DNA of 64,000 nt from a virus, in IMG/VR virus record IMGVR_UViG_3300027847_002504, positions 50,791 to 114,790 of that record. One strand, given 5' to 3'. The first letter of the stretch is position 1, and every line of letters starts with the position of its first letter. The notes under the pieces are model-generated. The model ran no database searches and was not told where the DNA came from. It saw nothing but the letters and a program-made list of their open reading frames with translations. This document shows, in pieces, positions 28,688 to 37,686 of this stretch. The position numbers and the translations under genes are program-made.

Positions 28688-30061
28688 ATGCATCTTAAAA
28701 ATAGAGAAGGGGTAGAAAAGTATTTTATAAAAAAAGACTGGCTTGAGAATAGGAAAGATGGAATTTCCGCAATGATCAGGATAAAGAACGAAGAAGAGTT
28801 TATACTACCAAGTATTCAGTCTGTACTTGGGTTTTTCGATGAGATAATCGTTACACTAAATGGCTCGGAAGATAATACAGAAAATATTATAAGGAATATT
28901 AACTCTGATAAAATAAAGATATATCAATATCCTTTCAAGATGCATCATAATGGCCCCGGTCATAGAGATATTCCAGAAGACTCCATACATGATCTTGCGT
29001 ACTATTATAATTGGTCCTTATCCCTCACGAGTAGATCCTTTGTTTGTAAGTGGGATGGTGATATGATAGCCACGCCAAATATGGTCGCCGATCTTTCTAA
29101 CTACAAAAAGTTTGGGAAGACGTTTTTCCATGGAATAAATCTTAGTGGGGATCACATCTCTCATTTTAGTCCAGACTTGGTAGCGACATTCGAGCCAAGG
29201 GTTTTCAAGGTTTGCCCGGAGTCTTATTATATACAGGGTGATTTCTGCGAAGTCTTAAATAACTATTCTTCTTCTGAGAGTAAAATTGACAAAAGATGCT
29301 ACTTACATTTTAAGAATTGCAAGAGGATTGAAACTGCCACACAAGTCTGGCCAGATAACTGGATGGATGTCCCCCATTTCAAGAGACTTAATGAACGGCG
29401 ACAGAAGGGAAAAGTCTATAACGAGGTATACCCAGAACCTTTGAAAAATAAGATCATTAGGGATGCTATAGGGGAAGCAAAAAAGGTTGAGGATCTAAAA
29501 AGTCAGAAACAAGTCATGGGTGATATGGCAGATATATTTTTCTCGCTTAAGAAAAAAGACATCGTTGGAGATATGTGTGAGATTGGGGTGAAGGCTGGGA
29601 AGACGACTGTTTTTATCTCTAACATGATGATGTCACTTTTCCCAAATTGGGAATTGTATTCATGTGATCCACTGAATGATAAATTCGCCTCTGGAGGATT
29701 AAATACAGACGGGGCTAATAATATTGGTAAATTTAGAGAAAAATTTTGCGAGCACATCTCCAAGCTATCCAACCATAAACATTTTTTCATCCCCTCATGC
29801 GAGCTTAAGAAAGAAATAGAAGGGCGAAAATTTAATTTCGTGTATATAGATGGAGAACACAGCGAGGCGGCTGTGAATTCTGATTTTGGAATGATGTTCC
29901 CGTATGTTGTTAAGGGCGGAGTGATCGCTATTGACGATTACAAAAATCAGGCTTGGCCTGGGGTAACAAAAGCGTACAGAAGCATACTTGATAAATATAA
30001 GGGTAAAATAAGTATCATCATTAGTGACGACAAAACTTCTTTCTTGGAGAAATTGGTATGA
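28688..30061 (+). CDS. Bifunctional glycosyltransferase/methyltransferase
   Basis: About 457 residues from the ATG at 28688 (AGAGGT ribosome binding site; an earlier ATG at 28658 lies inside the previous gene). Residues about 15-225 are a GT2-like domain (MIRIKNEEEFILPSIQSVL, DEIIVTLNGSEDNTENI, KWDGDMIAT). Residues about 265-455 are a class I methyltransferase (MCEIGVKAGKTT, NFVYIDGEHSEAAVNSD), similar to methyltransferases of O-antigen loci. One protein could thus add a sugar and methylate it. Confidence 0.75.
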   Translation: MHLKNREGVEKYFIKKDWLENRKDGISAMIRIKNEEEFILPSIQSVLGFFDEIIVTLNGSEDNTENIIRNINSDKIKIYQYPFKMHHNGPGHRDIPEDSIHDLAYYYNWSLSLTSRSFVCKWDGDMIATPNMVADLSNYKKFGKTFFHGINLSGDHISHFSPDLVATFEPRVFKVCPESYYIQGDFCEVLNNYSSSESKIDKRCYLHFKNCKRIETATQVWPDNWMDVPHFKRLNERRQKGKVYNEVYPEPLKNKIIRDAIGEAKKVEDLKSQKQVMGDMADIFFSLKKKDIVGDMCEIGVKAGKTTVFISNMMMSLFPNWELYSCDPLNDKFASGGLNTDGANNIGKFREKFCEHISKLSNHKHFFIPSCELKKEIEGRKFNFVYIDGEHSEAAVNSDFGMMFPYVVKGGVIAIDDYKNQAWPGVTKAYRSILDKYKGKISIIISDDKTSFLEKLV

Positions 30062-31293
30062 AGAAATTGATTGTATTAACATATGGGATGGGGAGGATTG
30101 GGTCTTCATACATGATGAAGGTTTTGAGGAAATCAGGAGCGTTCGTGAAGGACACGAAGACTGAAGACAAATTCAATCCAGGCGGATATTTTGAGAGTGA
30201 GCCCCACATAAATAAGATAAAGAAGATATACAAGAAATTATTTGTTTGCGAAAACCCGCCACCAATCGAGAGTGTTATAGAGAGGGGTGAAGAGAATATT
30301 AAGGACTATAAGAAATTCCTAAATAACCAGTATAAAAACAAAGATGTCGTAGCGACTAAATCATATAGAACATACGACCTTCCATTCTTGAAAGAGTTAA
30401 AAGATTCAGGTGTAGATGTAAGAGTCATCGTTCTCCATAGAAACATTGACAACCAAGCCGCTTCTTCGGCTAAGATGAACAAGTTGAGCCCGAAGCACTA
30501 TAAGGGTAGGATAGAAAAATGGAACGGGTTTAGAGATAAAATGGTTGAACACGTAAGCAATCAGGGTATTGATTGTCTAAATGTTAATTTTGAAGATGTC
30601 ACATCTTTCCCTAAAGAAGAATGGAATACAATATCAAAGTTTCTTGATATGAAAATAGATATTGACAGTGCAGCTATTATTACGAAGAGAAAGCCGATTG
30701 TTTTTACTGAAATGCATTCTCACGAATGCATTTCAAAGCTCGTCAACGACTTCGAGTTCAAATCAGTACTTGATATCGGATGCGGTAGACATGGGAACCA
30801 TAAGGCGGCTTTTAAGTCGTGTAGAAAGGACGTTACCTCTATAGATTATGTCCATGGAAAACACGCCGATATAGTTGGGGACTATAGTGATCATGAATTC
30901 GACAAGAAGTTCGATTGTATATGGTGTTCTCATGTTCTCGAACACCAATTAAGTCCTAATGAATTTTTGAAGAAGATACACAGAGACCTTACCGACGATG
31001 GGGTCTTAGCCATAACAGTACCTCCATTAAAACACGAGATCGTTGGCGGACACGTATCTTTGTGGAACGCTGGGTTACTCCTTATGCATCTCATCCTGGC
31101 TGGATTCGACTGTTCATTAGCGAGGGTAAAAAAGTATGGATATAATATAAGCGTAATAGTAAGGAAGAGACCCGTAGATTTGAGCGGTTTGAAGTTTGGA
31201 AATGAAGATATTCAGATTTTAAAGAGGTATCTACCTGTTGGAGTTACGCCACATGGTTTTAATGGAGATATTCACGAGAGAAATTGGAAATGA
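30058..31293 (+). CDS. Sulfotransferase-methyltransferase fusion
   Basis: 411 residues. The N-terminal half has the PAPS 5'-phosphosulfate loop GMGRIGSSYM and the 3'-phosphate motif RNIDNQAASSAK of sulfotransferases. The C-terminal half (from about residue 225) has SVLDIGCGRHGN (SAM motif I), FDCIWCSHVLEH and a terminal DDGVLAITVPP, a class I methyltransferase. Overlaps the previous stop (ATGA) and the next start. It would sulfate and methylate a glycan. Confidence 0.78.
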   Translation: MKKLIVLTYGMGRIGSSYMMKVLRKSGAFVKDTKTEDKFNPGGYFESEPHINKIKKIYKKLFVCENPPPIESVIERGEENIKDYKKFLNNQYKNKDVVATKSYRTYDLPFLKELKDSGVDVRVIVLHRNIDNQAASSAKMNKLSPKHYKGRIEKWNGFRDKMVEHVSNQGIDCLNVNFEDVTSFPKEEWNTISKFLDMKIDIDSAAIITKRKPIVFTEMHSHECISKLVNDFEFKSVLDIGCGRHGNHKAAFKSCRKDVTSIDYVHGKHADIVGDYSDHEFDKKFDCIWCSHVLEHQLSPNEFLKKIHRDLTDDGVLAITVPPLKHEIVGGHVSLWNAGLLLMHLILAGFDCSLARVKKYGYNISVIVRKRPVDLSGLKFGNEDIQILKRYLPVGVTPHGFNGDIHERNWK

Positions 31294-32048
31294 GAAATCA
31301 AGCATTAATAGTTTTTGACAGTTTAAGATGGGACACGTTCAGAGACGCTAACTTGCCGACAATAAAATCGTTCCCATTTGAAAAGGCATTTACACATGGG
31401 ACATATACTCTACCGGCTCATACCTCATTCTTCATTGGAAAATTACCCCATACACGTAGTGGATCTTTCGATACTTGTGCGAGATCGGGTAGGAAGACAG
31501 ATGGTCGCCAGTGGTGGAGATTGAATAACCCAGAGTCCCCCGGAGATGCTCATGTTCAACTTGACGGGAGAAATATTGTTCATGGATTCAATATGAAGGG
31601 GTATGATACTGTTGGAACTGGTGCTGTTGGATGGTTCAATATAAATAAACCAGCGCACATTTCGGCAATTGACGATTTTAAGAAGTTCGGGTTCTTTGGA
31701 GAGTTCACGGTTGCAAAGAAACAGATTGACTATGTTCTTGAAGAATTACCTACAGATAAGAAGTTTTTCTTATTTATGAATTTTGGAGAAACTCATCACA
31801 GTTATAGGATACGAGAAAATGATGAGCCAATTAATTGGGGTGATAAACGGTGTCGATCTGCTCAGATCAGATGTATAGAGTATCTTGATAAAATGATCGA
31901 AAGATTACTTCAATCTCCGAAGATGAAAAACACAGATATTATTCTATGTTCAGACCACGGGGATTGTATGGGAGAGGATGGCCTCTGGGGGCACTCATTC
32001 TTCCATGAAAAAGTCATTGAAGTACCCATAGTAGAAGCTCATATCTAA
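31290..32048 (+). CDS. Sulfatase/alkaline-phosphatase superfamily enzyme
   Basis: About 252 residues from the ATG at 31290. LIVFDSLRWDT binds metal, TYTLPAHTSF supplies the nucleophile region with Thr where type I sulfatases have Cys or Ser, and CSDHGDCMGEDGLWGHS is the second metal site. With Thr as nucleophile it may be a phosphotransferase (phosphoethanolamine- or phosphoglycerol-type) rather than a hydrolase. Last gene of the cassette, overlapping the sulfotransferase stop by 4 nt. Confidence 0.75.
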   Translation: MRNQALIVFDSLRWDTFRDANLPTIKSFPFEKAFTHGTYTLPAHTSFFIGKLPHTRSGSFDTCARSGRKTDGRQWWRLNNPESPGDAHVQLDGRNIVHGFNMKGYDTVGTGAVGWFNINKPAHISAIDDFKKFGFFGEFTVAKKQIDYVLEELPTDKKFFLFMNFGETHHSYRIRENDEPINWGDKRCRSAQIRCIEYLDKMIERLLQSPKMKNTDIILCSDHGDCMGEDGLWGHSFFHEKVIEVPIVEAHI

Positions 32049-32060
32049 TTTTTAGGAAAA

Positions 32061-32074
32061 GGGTTTACATACCC
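32061..32074. promoter_or_regulatory. Small hairpin with TTTACATA-type loop
   Basis: GGGT-TTACAT-ACCC, 12 nt after the sulfatase-like stop and 38 nt before the next ATG. A hairpin with the same TTTACATA core lies at 35182-35200. Confidence 0.3.
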
Positions 32075-32111
32075 GTTTATAGAAGCAATATGTAATAAAT
32101 ATAGGTGTCAT

Positions 32112-33428
32112 ATGGATCTAAAAATATATAAAAAGAATGCTGGATACGTTTTTTCAATCATTTATGCAGATACAGAACTGTTCTGCTCAGATGATTATCT
32201 TCCTTTTATAGGTGATGAGGGTTCTTATCCAACTATGCAGGAAGCGACCTCTAAGGCGAGCCTATTCTATTGGGAGAATTCTGACAAACTGACGAGAATG
32301 GCCGATTATGAAGACAAGGTTAGCCCTGATGAGATCAGAACAAGGGTTATAAATAAATTCAATATGGCTTTGACGACTTTCCTAAATATGATTGAGAATA
32401 TGAAGGGCGATAGTAAATCTGGCAGTCTAAAGACAAAAATTAACAATTTTAAGACCATGATAGATAATTATGCCGAAATAATGTCTAATACAATTGCGGA
32501 ATTTGAGGCGGACGAGTCAGTTAACGATGCAAAAGAGGGTATCGATATATTAGAAATAGGATACCACGACGTTAAGAGCCCATATTCTAAAGACACGATC
32601 AAGTTAAAGAGAAAATTGAAGAAAATATATAAGGAAATCAGAACTCATTTTGGAGATTTCCTCGAAGCAAACGTCTCTGGAGCTATGATGCAGGTAATGG
32701 CCAATAAAGATGTTCCATGGATATCTGGAGCCCTATCTGAGATGAGCGACGATGTGATTGAAAGGCTTCCTTTTAAGACCTCTTTTTCCGGGATAGATAG
32801 AGAGCATACTGGAGAGTATATCTTATACTTCTCGACTGATGAGGGTCCATTCTGTATTGAATTTGATAAGGGCTTGATCATGACAAAGGTCCAGCCACTT
32901 GGAGATATGATTTCAAAGTTCCCATTAATGTCTCAGACATACTATAACAATTTATGGTATCCGATATTCAAGGCCATATCGAGTTACAAGGTAAACGATG
33001 ATATAATCATAGTCCCAGAACCACCAAATGATGGCGACATAAGTGTTGGGACACAAGAGAATGGGGACTATGTAAAAGATAGATTTTTAGCATTTGACAA
33101 GAGAGACGGAACCAAAACAAAGGTATATGTCATGTTGAAAGGTGGAGAGTCTGAAACCAAGCTTTGCTCATTTGTCTCGTTCGCAAAGACTGGTGTGGAA
33201 GATTCCATAAGACAATCACTTGAAAAAGACAGGATGACATTGCAAGAATCAAAACTGATGACATGCATTGATTCGGGAACTAAATATGACGGTATAGCTG
33301 GAGAGGTTATACATAGTGGAATTGTAGAGAGGAATGGATATTTTGACGTTCCACTCAAGATGACATATGACAATGAAGTTGAGAATATAATAGTTTTACC
33401 GAGTTATATCTTAGAAAAATATGTGTAA
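32112..33428 (+). CDS. Hypothetical protein upstream of terminase
   Basis: 438 residues, acidic and largely helical at the N-terminus, beta-rich at the C-terminus, no recognised domain. Its position just before terminase is common for small terminase or other head-assembly proteins, but the size and sequence give no support for that. AGGTG precedes the ATG. Confidence 0.5.
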   Translation: MDLKIYKKNAGYVFSIIYADTELFCSDDYLPFIGDEGSYPTMQEATSKASLFYWENSDKLTRMADYEDKVSPDEIRTRVINKFNMALTTFLNMIENMKGDSKSGSLKTKINNFKTMIDNYAEIMSNTIAEFEADESVNDAKEGIDILEIGYHDVKSPYSKDTIKLKRKLKKIYKEIRTHFGDFLEANVSGAMMQVMANKDVPWISGALSEMSDDVIERLPFKTSFSGIDREHTGEYILYFSTDEGPFCIEFDKGLIMTKVQPLGDMISKFPLMSQTYYNNLWYPIFKAISSYKVNDDIIIVPEPPNDGDISVGTQENGDYVKDRFLAFDKRDGTKTKVYVMLKGGESETKLCSFVSFAKTGVEDSIRQSLEKDRMTLQESKLMTCIDSGTKYDGIAGEVIHSGIVERNGYFDVPLKMTYDNEVENIIVLPSYILEKYV

Positions 33429-33430
33429 AA

Positions 33431-35182
33431 ATGGAAAAGAAAAATAAAGGGAACAACGTTAATTTCTTATCTAACGCTGTCACCGAAATAAGAAAAAAGA
33501 ATAATCTTGTTATAGAAGAAGGCGAGACTGAAGAAGGTCTAATAGATGTTATATCTTTTTGTGAAAGGGACGACATGATGGCCCTACCTAAAAACAACCT
33601 TGTTTTATTTTTAAGTCAGAGAGTTATTCTCAAATCATTCTATTACGGAACTCCTGGTAATGAAAAAACAGAGTTTACGGATGAAGAATGGAACTGGCTA
33701 TACGCCAAGAGCCAAGATTCGGCCATTGAAAAGTTAAAAAGAAAAGTTGATGGGGTCAATCCCGGAGAACCTCACAATTTCAATTTTATGGAACTAAATC
33801 TCGCCTGCGGTAGACGTGCGAGCAAGACCCTTCTCGCATCAGTTATTTGCGCTTACGAGTCGTACAAGTTAATCAAGCTTGGCGATCCATATAAGCATTA
33901 TAACATCCCATACGATGAAGAGATAGCAATATTGAATGTGGCAAACTCCCAGAAACAGGGTGGAAGATTGTTTTCACAAGTTAAGGCGAGGATAAGAAAT
34001 GCTCCATTTTTTAAGGGGAGAGTTCAGGGAAAGGGAGACTCGTCATCTGAGATAAGATTGTATACAGATATCGATCTTAGAAAAAAAGACGATCCAGATA
34101 TGAATATCGCTGTTGAGGGATCTATTGTTTTGATATGCGGACATAGTAACCCGGACAGTTTGCGTGGTTATTCAGCTATTTGTATCCTGTTTGATGAGCT
34201 ACAGTACTACACTGAACACCCAGTTGTTTCAGGAAGAGACTTCTATAACGCTTTGATTCCGTCCATGGCAAAGTTTGACACATATGGTGGAGGAAAGTTG
34301 GTGGAGTTATCCACGACTGGTATTCCGTCTGGAATTTTCCATTCAATACATAAGCAGGGGCAGAGTATTGATAAGCAATTTGACAGAATTCTTGGGTTTC
34401 ACCTTGCAACATGGGATATTAATGATGAATTCCCATATGATGGCGACTATTTGACAATGTTGAGAAGTAAAGACCCAGAGGCTTTCAATATTGAGTTTGG
34501 CGCAATGTGGTCTACAATGGGCTCTGTACATAAGTACTTCCCTGAAGACAAGGTTATGGGTGCAGTTGACCCTAATCTTAGTATGGAGGACCAAAGAGAC
34601 CGTGGCTGTGAATACTTTATGCATATTGACCCGGCCTCAAAACACGACACTTACGCTTGTGCTGTTGTTAAAAGAGTGAGATATGTCACATCGTCTGGGG
34701 AAAAGAGGTTTAAGATAGTATTAGCCTTCCACGCGGTCTGGAAACCACAGCCAGGTGTCGGTCTTGATATTGTAAAGTTGGATGATGAAATTCTTGAAAT
34801 AGCAAGAATATTTAAGCCTATATCAGTAACATATGACACGTGGAATAGTGTTCATTCCATAAGCTACCTGAGTAATAAGGGGTTTTACGCCAAGCAGTTA
34901 CCATTTGGAAGAGGTCCAAAGGCTAATTACTACAAAAACCTATTCGATCTCATGGACAGGAGAGAATTGGTTCTTTATGGAAGCGATTTGGTTGTTGGTG
35001 AAATGCTTAATATTAAGTATAGACCAACACAGAGGGGGGTCCAGATTTTTCCTGACCCACAGGCTGATATAACCACGGATGATCTTCTTGATTGTGTCGC
35101 TGGTGCTGCCTGGATGGCTATCGGTAGAGTTCTTAAAAATCCTCTCCCGCAGGGAGTTGTTGCTAATATACACTTTACATAA
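33431..35182 (+). CDS. terL: Terminase large subunit
   Basis: 583 residues. GRRASKT (about 127-133) is the Walker A variant, CILFDE (251-256) is Walker B, and the C-terminal nuclease has FMHIDPASKHDT (D400), VTYDTWN (D469) and ITTDDLLD (D551). This packages DNA into the prohead through the portal and cuts the concatemer. It follows the hypothetical gene with 2 nt between and lies in the same long transcript. The family is that of large-phage terminases; the packaging strategy is not visible. Confidence 0.93.
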   Translation: MEKKNKGNNVNFLSNAVTEIRKKNNLVIEEGETEEGLIDVISFCERDDMMALPKNNLVLFLSQRVILKSFYYGTPGNEKTEFTDEEWNWLYAKSQDSAIEKLKRKVDGVNPGEPHNFNFMELNLACGRRASKTLLASVICAYESYKLIKLGDPYKHYNIPYDEEIAILNVANSQKQGGRLFSQVKARIRNAPFFKGRVQGKGDSSSEIRLYTDIDLRKKDDPDMNIAVEGSIVLICGHSNPDSLRGYSAICILFDELQYYTEHPVVSGRDFYNALIPSMAKFDTYGGGKLVELSTTGIPSGIFHSIHKQGQSIDKQFDRILGFHLATWDINDEFPYDGDYLTMLRSKDPEAFNIEFGAMWSTMGSVHKYFPEDKVMGAVDPNLSMEDQRDRGCEYFMHIDPASKHDTYACAVVKRVRYVTSSGEKRFKIVLAFHAVWKPQPGVGLDIVKLDDEILEIARIFKPISVTYDTWNSVHSISYLSNKGFYAKQLPFGRGPKANYYKNLFDLMDRRELVLYGSDLVVGEMLNIKYRPTQRGVQIFPDPQADITTDDLLDCVAGAAWMAIGRVLKNPLPQGVVANIHFT

Positions 35183-35200
35183 AGGATTTACATAGTCCTT
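35182..35200. promoter_or_regulatory. Hairpin with TTTACATA loop after terminase
   Basis: AAGGA-TTTACATAG-TCCTT begins on the last base of the terminase stop codon. The loop matches that of the hairpin at 32061. No T-run follows, so it is not an ordinary terminator. Confidence 0.3.
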
Positions 35201-35302
35201 GAGTGTAAAATAAGGATAGTCTGGAGCAGGTTCGCGCCAAAGACTATAAACGCTCTTATAAAGAATAACAACAAATGAATTTGGAAAAATGGAGTTTATA
35301 AC

Positions 35303-35659
35303 ATGTCTTACAACTTAAGCGAAAAAAGAGCGCGTACAAAGGTGCTCGCAGAAGCGAGAACAATCGAGAAGATGCTGGACGAAGTATCTGGAGATTATGC
35401 TGATTTAATAAAAACGGAAACACTTGAAGCCAATTTAGAAGACGGAAGGTGGCAAAATGATTCAGAATTGACGGAAGGTCAATTAGATAGTAGGCACACT
35501 GGAGCAGAAGCTGGGGTGACCGAAGCAAAATTAGATAATGAGAAAAGTATGTTTTCTAATCACCGTGTTGAAACGAAAGGAGACGTTCCGAAACTTGAGG
35601 AACAGAGACTTTCTAACAATCCCGTTGAGGAAGAAAAATTCGAGAAAGCAAATAAATAA
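35303..35659 (+). CDS. Hypothetical protein
   Basis: 118 residues, highly charged, no hydrophobic core visible beyond the N-terminal helix (KRARTKVLAEARTIEKMLDEV). Repeated short acidic Glu/Leu segments. GGAG precedes the ATG. Could be a scaffold or an intrinsically disordered protein. Confidence 0.5.
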   Translation: MSYNLSEKRARTKVLAEARTIEKMLDEVSGDYADLIKTETLEANLEDGRWQNDSELTEGQLDSRHTGAEAGVTEAKLDNEKSMFSNHRVETKGDVPKLEEQRLSNNPVEEEKFEKANK

Positions 35660-35673
35660 ATCAGGAGATGAAA

Positions 35674-36282
35674 ATGCCTTTGGTAAAACTAAGAAATAAT
35701 AGCGGAACGATCTTACATATTGACAGTTTGGGTTTAACAATCCGACCATCAAATACGGAGTTCGTGCTATATGATAAAGACGATGTGGAAAAAAGTGCTG
35801 ACCTTTTGGGTTGTATCCATAATGGTCTGGTCTCAATGTGCGGGATTAATGAATCTTTCGATCAGAAAGAAGAGGAAGAGAGTTCCGAGAAGGAAAATAT
35901 TGTTGTCGCCGACGATGAATCGAACGCTAAGGTTATTAAAGAAGACCCTCTTCAATCATTAACTATAATGATTGAAGAAGAGACAAAGGATCTGAATGAC
36001 GAGAATATCCTACCGAAAGAATTGACTGCTGATAATGTAAGAGAGATTCTTGAGGACGACGTTAATCCATTGGATGGCGACATACAGCCTGGTGACATTA
36101 ATTACAGCGATCTTGACGGAACAGATTCTTCACCCGCAGTTGTTATGGTTGGAGAAATACCAACGACTGTAGAGATGACCAAAAGTAGTACTGAAAAAGT
36201 AGATGATGACATTATATTTGCAGATGATAGCCGAAAAAATACCTTTGAAGAATCAGAAGACATTGTTGTGCCAAAAGATTAA
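35674..36282 (+). CDS. Hypothetical acidic protein
   Basis: About 202 residues from the ATG at 35674, which has AGGAG 6 nt upstream; the ATG at 35668 is too close to that site. A short folded N-terminus (VKLRNNSGTILHIDSLGLTI) is followed by a long Asp/Glu-rich disordered tail. Such tails occur in scaffold or decoration proteins. Upstream of the protease gene. Confidence 0.5.
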   Translation: MPLVKLRNNSGTILHIDSLGLTIRPSNTEFVLYDKDDVEKSADLLGCIHNGLVSMCGINESFDQKEEEESSEKENIVVADDESNAKVIKEDPLQSLTIMIEEETKDLNDENILPKELTADNVREILEDDVNPLDGDIQPGDINYSDLDGTDSSPAVVMVGEIPTTVEMTKSSTEKVDDDIIFADDSRKNTFEESEDIVVPKD

Positions 36283-36297
36283 CATGAGGGGATTATC

Positions 36298-37320
36298 TTG
36301 CAAATTAAATCATATAGAACGACGATGCCGTTCTTGGACGATAAGCTTAGTCCTATAACCGACAAAGGCCGCGCTCTAAATATTGATAGAGATCTTAAGA
36401 GAAGAAAAGATTTAGATAAGGGTTTTTCGGACCATACTGGAATATCAAGTCCTGACACGGTAGATATATCTTGGCATATCAACGACCCGTTTCATGGGGA
36501 AGACCTTTGGAATAGATCAGGATTACTTGGCGATAAAGTAAGACGATTTGTTGTGTATTTAGAAGGCGGTAAGCAGGTCGTTTATGAAAACAGACCTATT
36601 CATGAGATAGTTGCGGATCTTGGTAAGAAGAACAAAAAATGGCGTCTAATATCCCCCATGGCATCAAGCGATGATACTATGATGAAAACCGCCAATAAAG
36701 AAACGGAAATGGTTCCAATCGTCGCAGATCTTCTATCTTCATGCTTTAAGATAGAGACAGAGTCTCACACCCACGGGGTCAAAGAGGTGGGATCTTGTTT
36801 TTTTGTTAAACCAAACATCCTCATCACATGCGCACACGTAATCAGTAGAAACGAGGAACGCTTTGAAAGTGTATCGGCGTATGTTATAGATGGAGACAGA
36901 CAGTATTCGGCAACAATATTAGACGTTGACTATGAATTGGATATCGCTGTTCTTTATTGCGACTCTGTAAAACACACAGAGGTAGAGCCTAAAAGAATCG
37001 ATTCGGTCGGCGTCGGAGAATCTATACTTTGCGTTGGTAGCCCATATGGTTATGACAATAATGTGTCACGAGGAATAATCTCGTCTAAAGACAGAGAGAT
37101 AAATAGCGGAAGCAATTATTTCTTTATGGATTTATCTGTGTATCCAGGATCAAGTGGCGGAGCGGTTGTTGATTCGTCAGATGGAAGGGTTTTTGGGATA
37201 GCCGCCGTAATAGTGGAATCAGTAGGAAATTACGGGTTAAATGCAGGTATCCCTATAGATGTTTGTTTTAAGAGGTTTTCAAAGTTTTTACAACAGGAGG
37301 TAAGTGATGAAAATATATAA
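36298..37320 (+). CDS. Trypsin-like serine protease
   Basis: 340 residues starting at TTG (TGAGGGG 6 nt upstream). The catalytic triad is clear: H180 in NILITCAHV, D215 in YELDIAVL and S286 in YPGSSGGAV, in an HtrA/trypsin fold without a PDZ domain. The N-terminal 140 residues are a separate region. Located between terminase and the large CCA-domain protein, it may mature virion precursors, though the usual phage prohead proteases have a different fold. Alternatively it could act on host proteins. Confidence 0.82.
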   Translation: MQIKSYRTTMPFLDDKLSPITDKGRALNIDRDLKRRKDLDKGFSDHTGISSPDTVDISWHINDPFHGEDLWNRSGLLGDKVRRFVVYLEGGKQVVYENRPIHEIVADLGKKNKKWRLISPMASSDDTMMKTANKETEMVPIVADLLSSCFKIETESHTHGVKEVGSCFFVKPNILITCAHVISRNEERFESVSAYVIDGDRQYSATILDVDYELDIAVLYCDSVKHTEVEPKRIDSVGVGESILCVGSPYGYDNNVSRGIISSKDREINSGSNYFFMDLSVYPGSSGGAVVDSSDGRVFGIAAVIVESVGNYGLNAGIPIDVCFKRFSKFLQQEVSDENI

Positions 37321-37684
37321 GGTAGACAGTAGTGGGCAGTTAGTTAAGGCGCAAACTGGAGCGGGAAACGTTCAGAGAGCCGAATGGACTGTTTGTTACA
37401 AGATAAATGATGATGGCACAGGCGTAGATATTGCCATTGAAGCCAAAGAGGGTGAGCACAGGGGAACAAATGAGATAAATCTTTTTAATGATTTGTTTGC
37501 GATATCTGATGCTTCAAAGAGTTTACAGCAATCTCAGGGTGAGATGAGAAACGGAGCCGGGTTTGGAGATGATGAGCCACCAGACGACCCAAGTGCCGGA
37601 GTTGTTGACACAGTCCGTGAGGAACAGAGAGCGGATATTGCGAGACAGCAAGAAGTCGTCCAAGAGGGTCCAGAGACAGCATAA
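37307..37684 (+). CDS. Hypothetical protein
   Basis: About 125 residues from the ATG at 37307, with AGGAGG 6 nt upstream; it overlaps the protease gene by 14 nt. Begins MKIYKVDSSGQLVKAQTGA, with a Gln/Glu-rich tail. Not recognised. Possibly linked functionally to the protease through the overlap. Confidence 0.55.
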   Translation: MKIYKVDSSGQLVKAQTGAGNVQRAEWTVCYKINDDGTGVDIAIEAKEGEHRGTNEINLFNDLFAISDASKSLQQSQGEMRNGAGFGDDEPPDDPSAGVVDTVREEQRADIARQQEVVQEGPETA

Positions 37685-37686
37685 TT

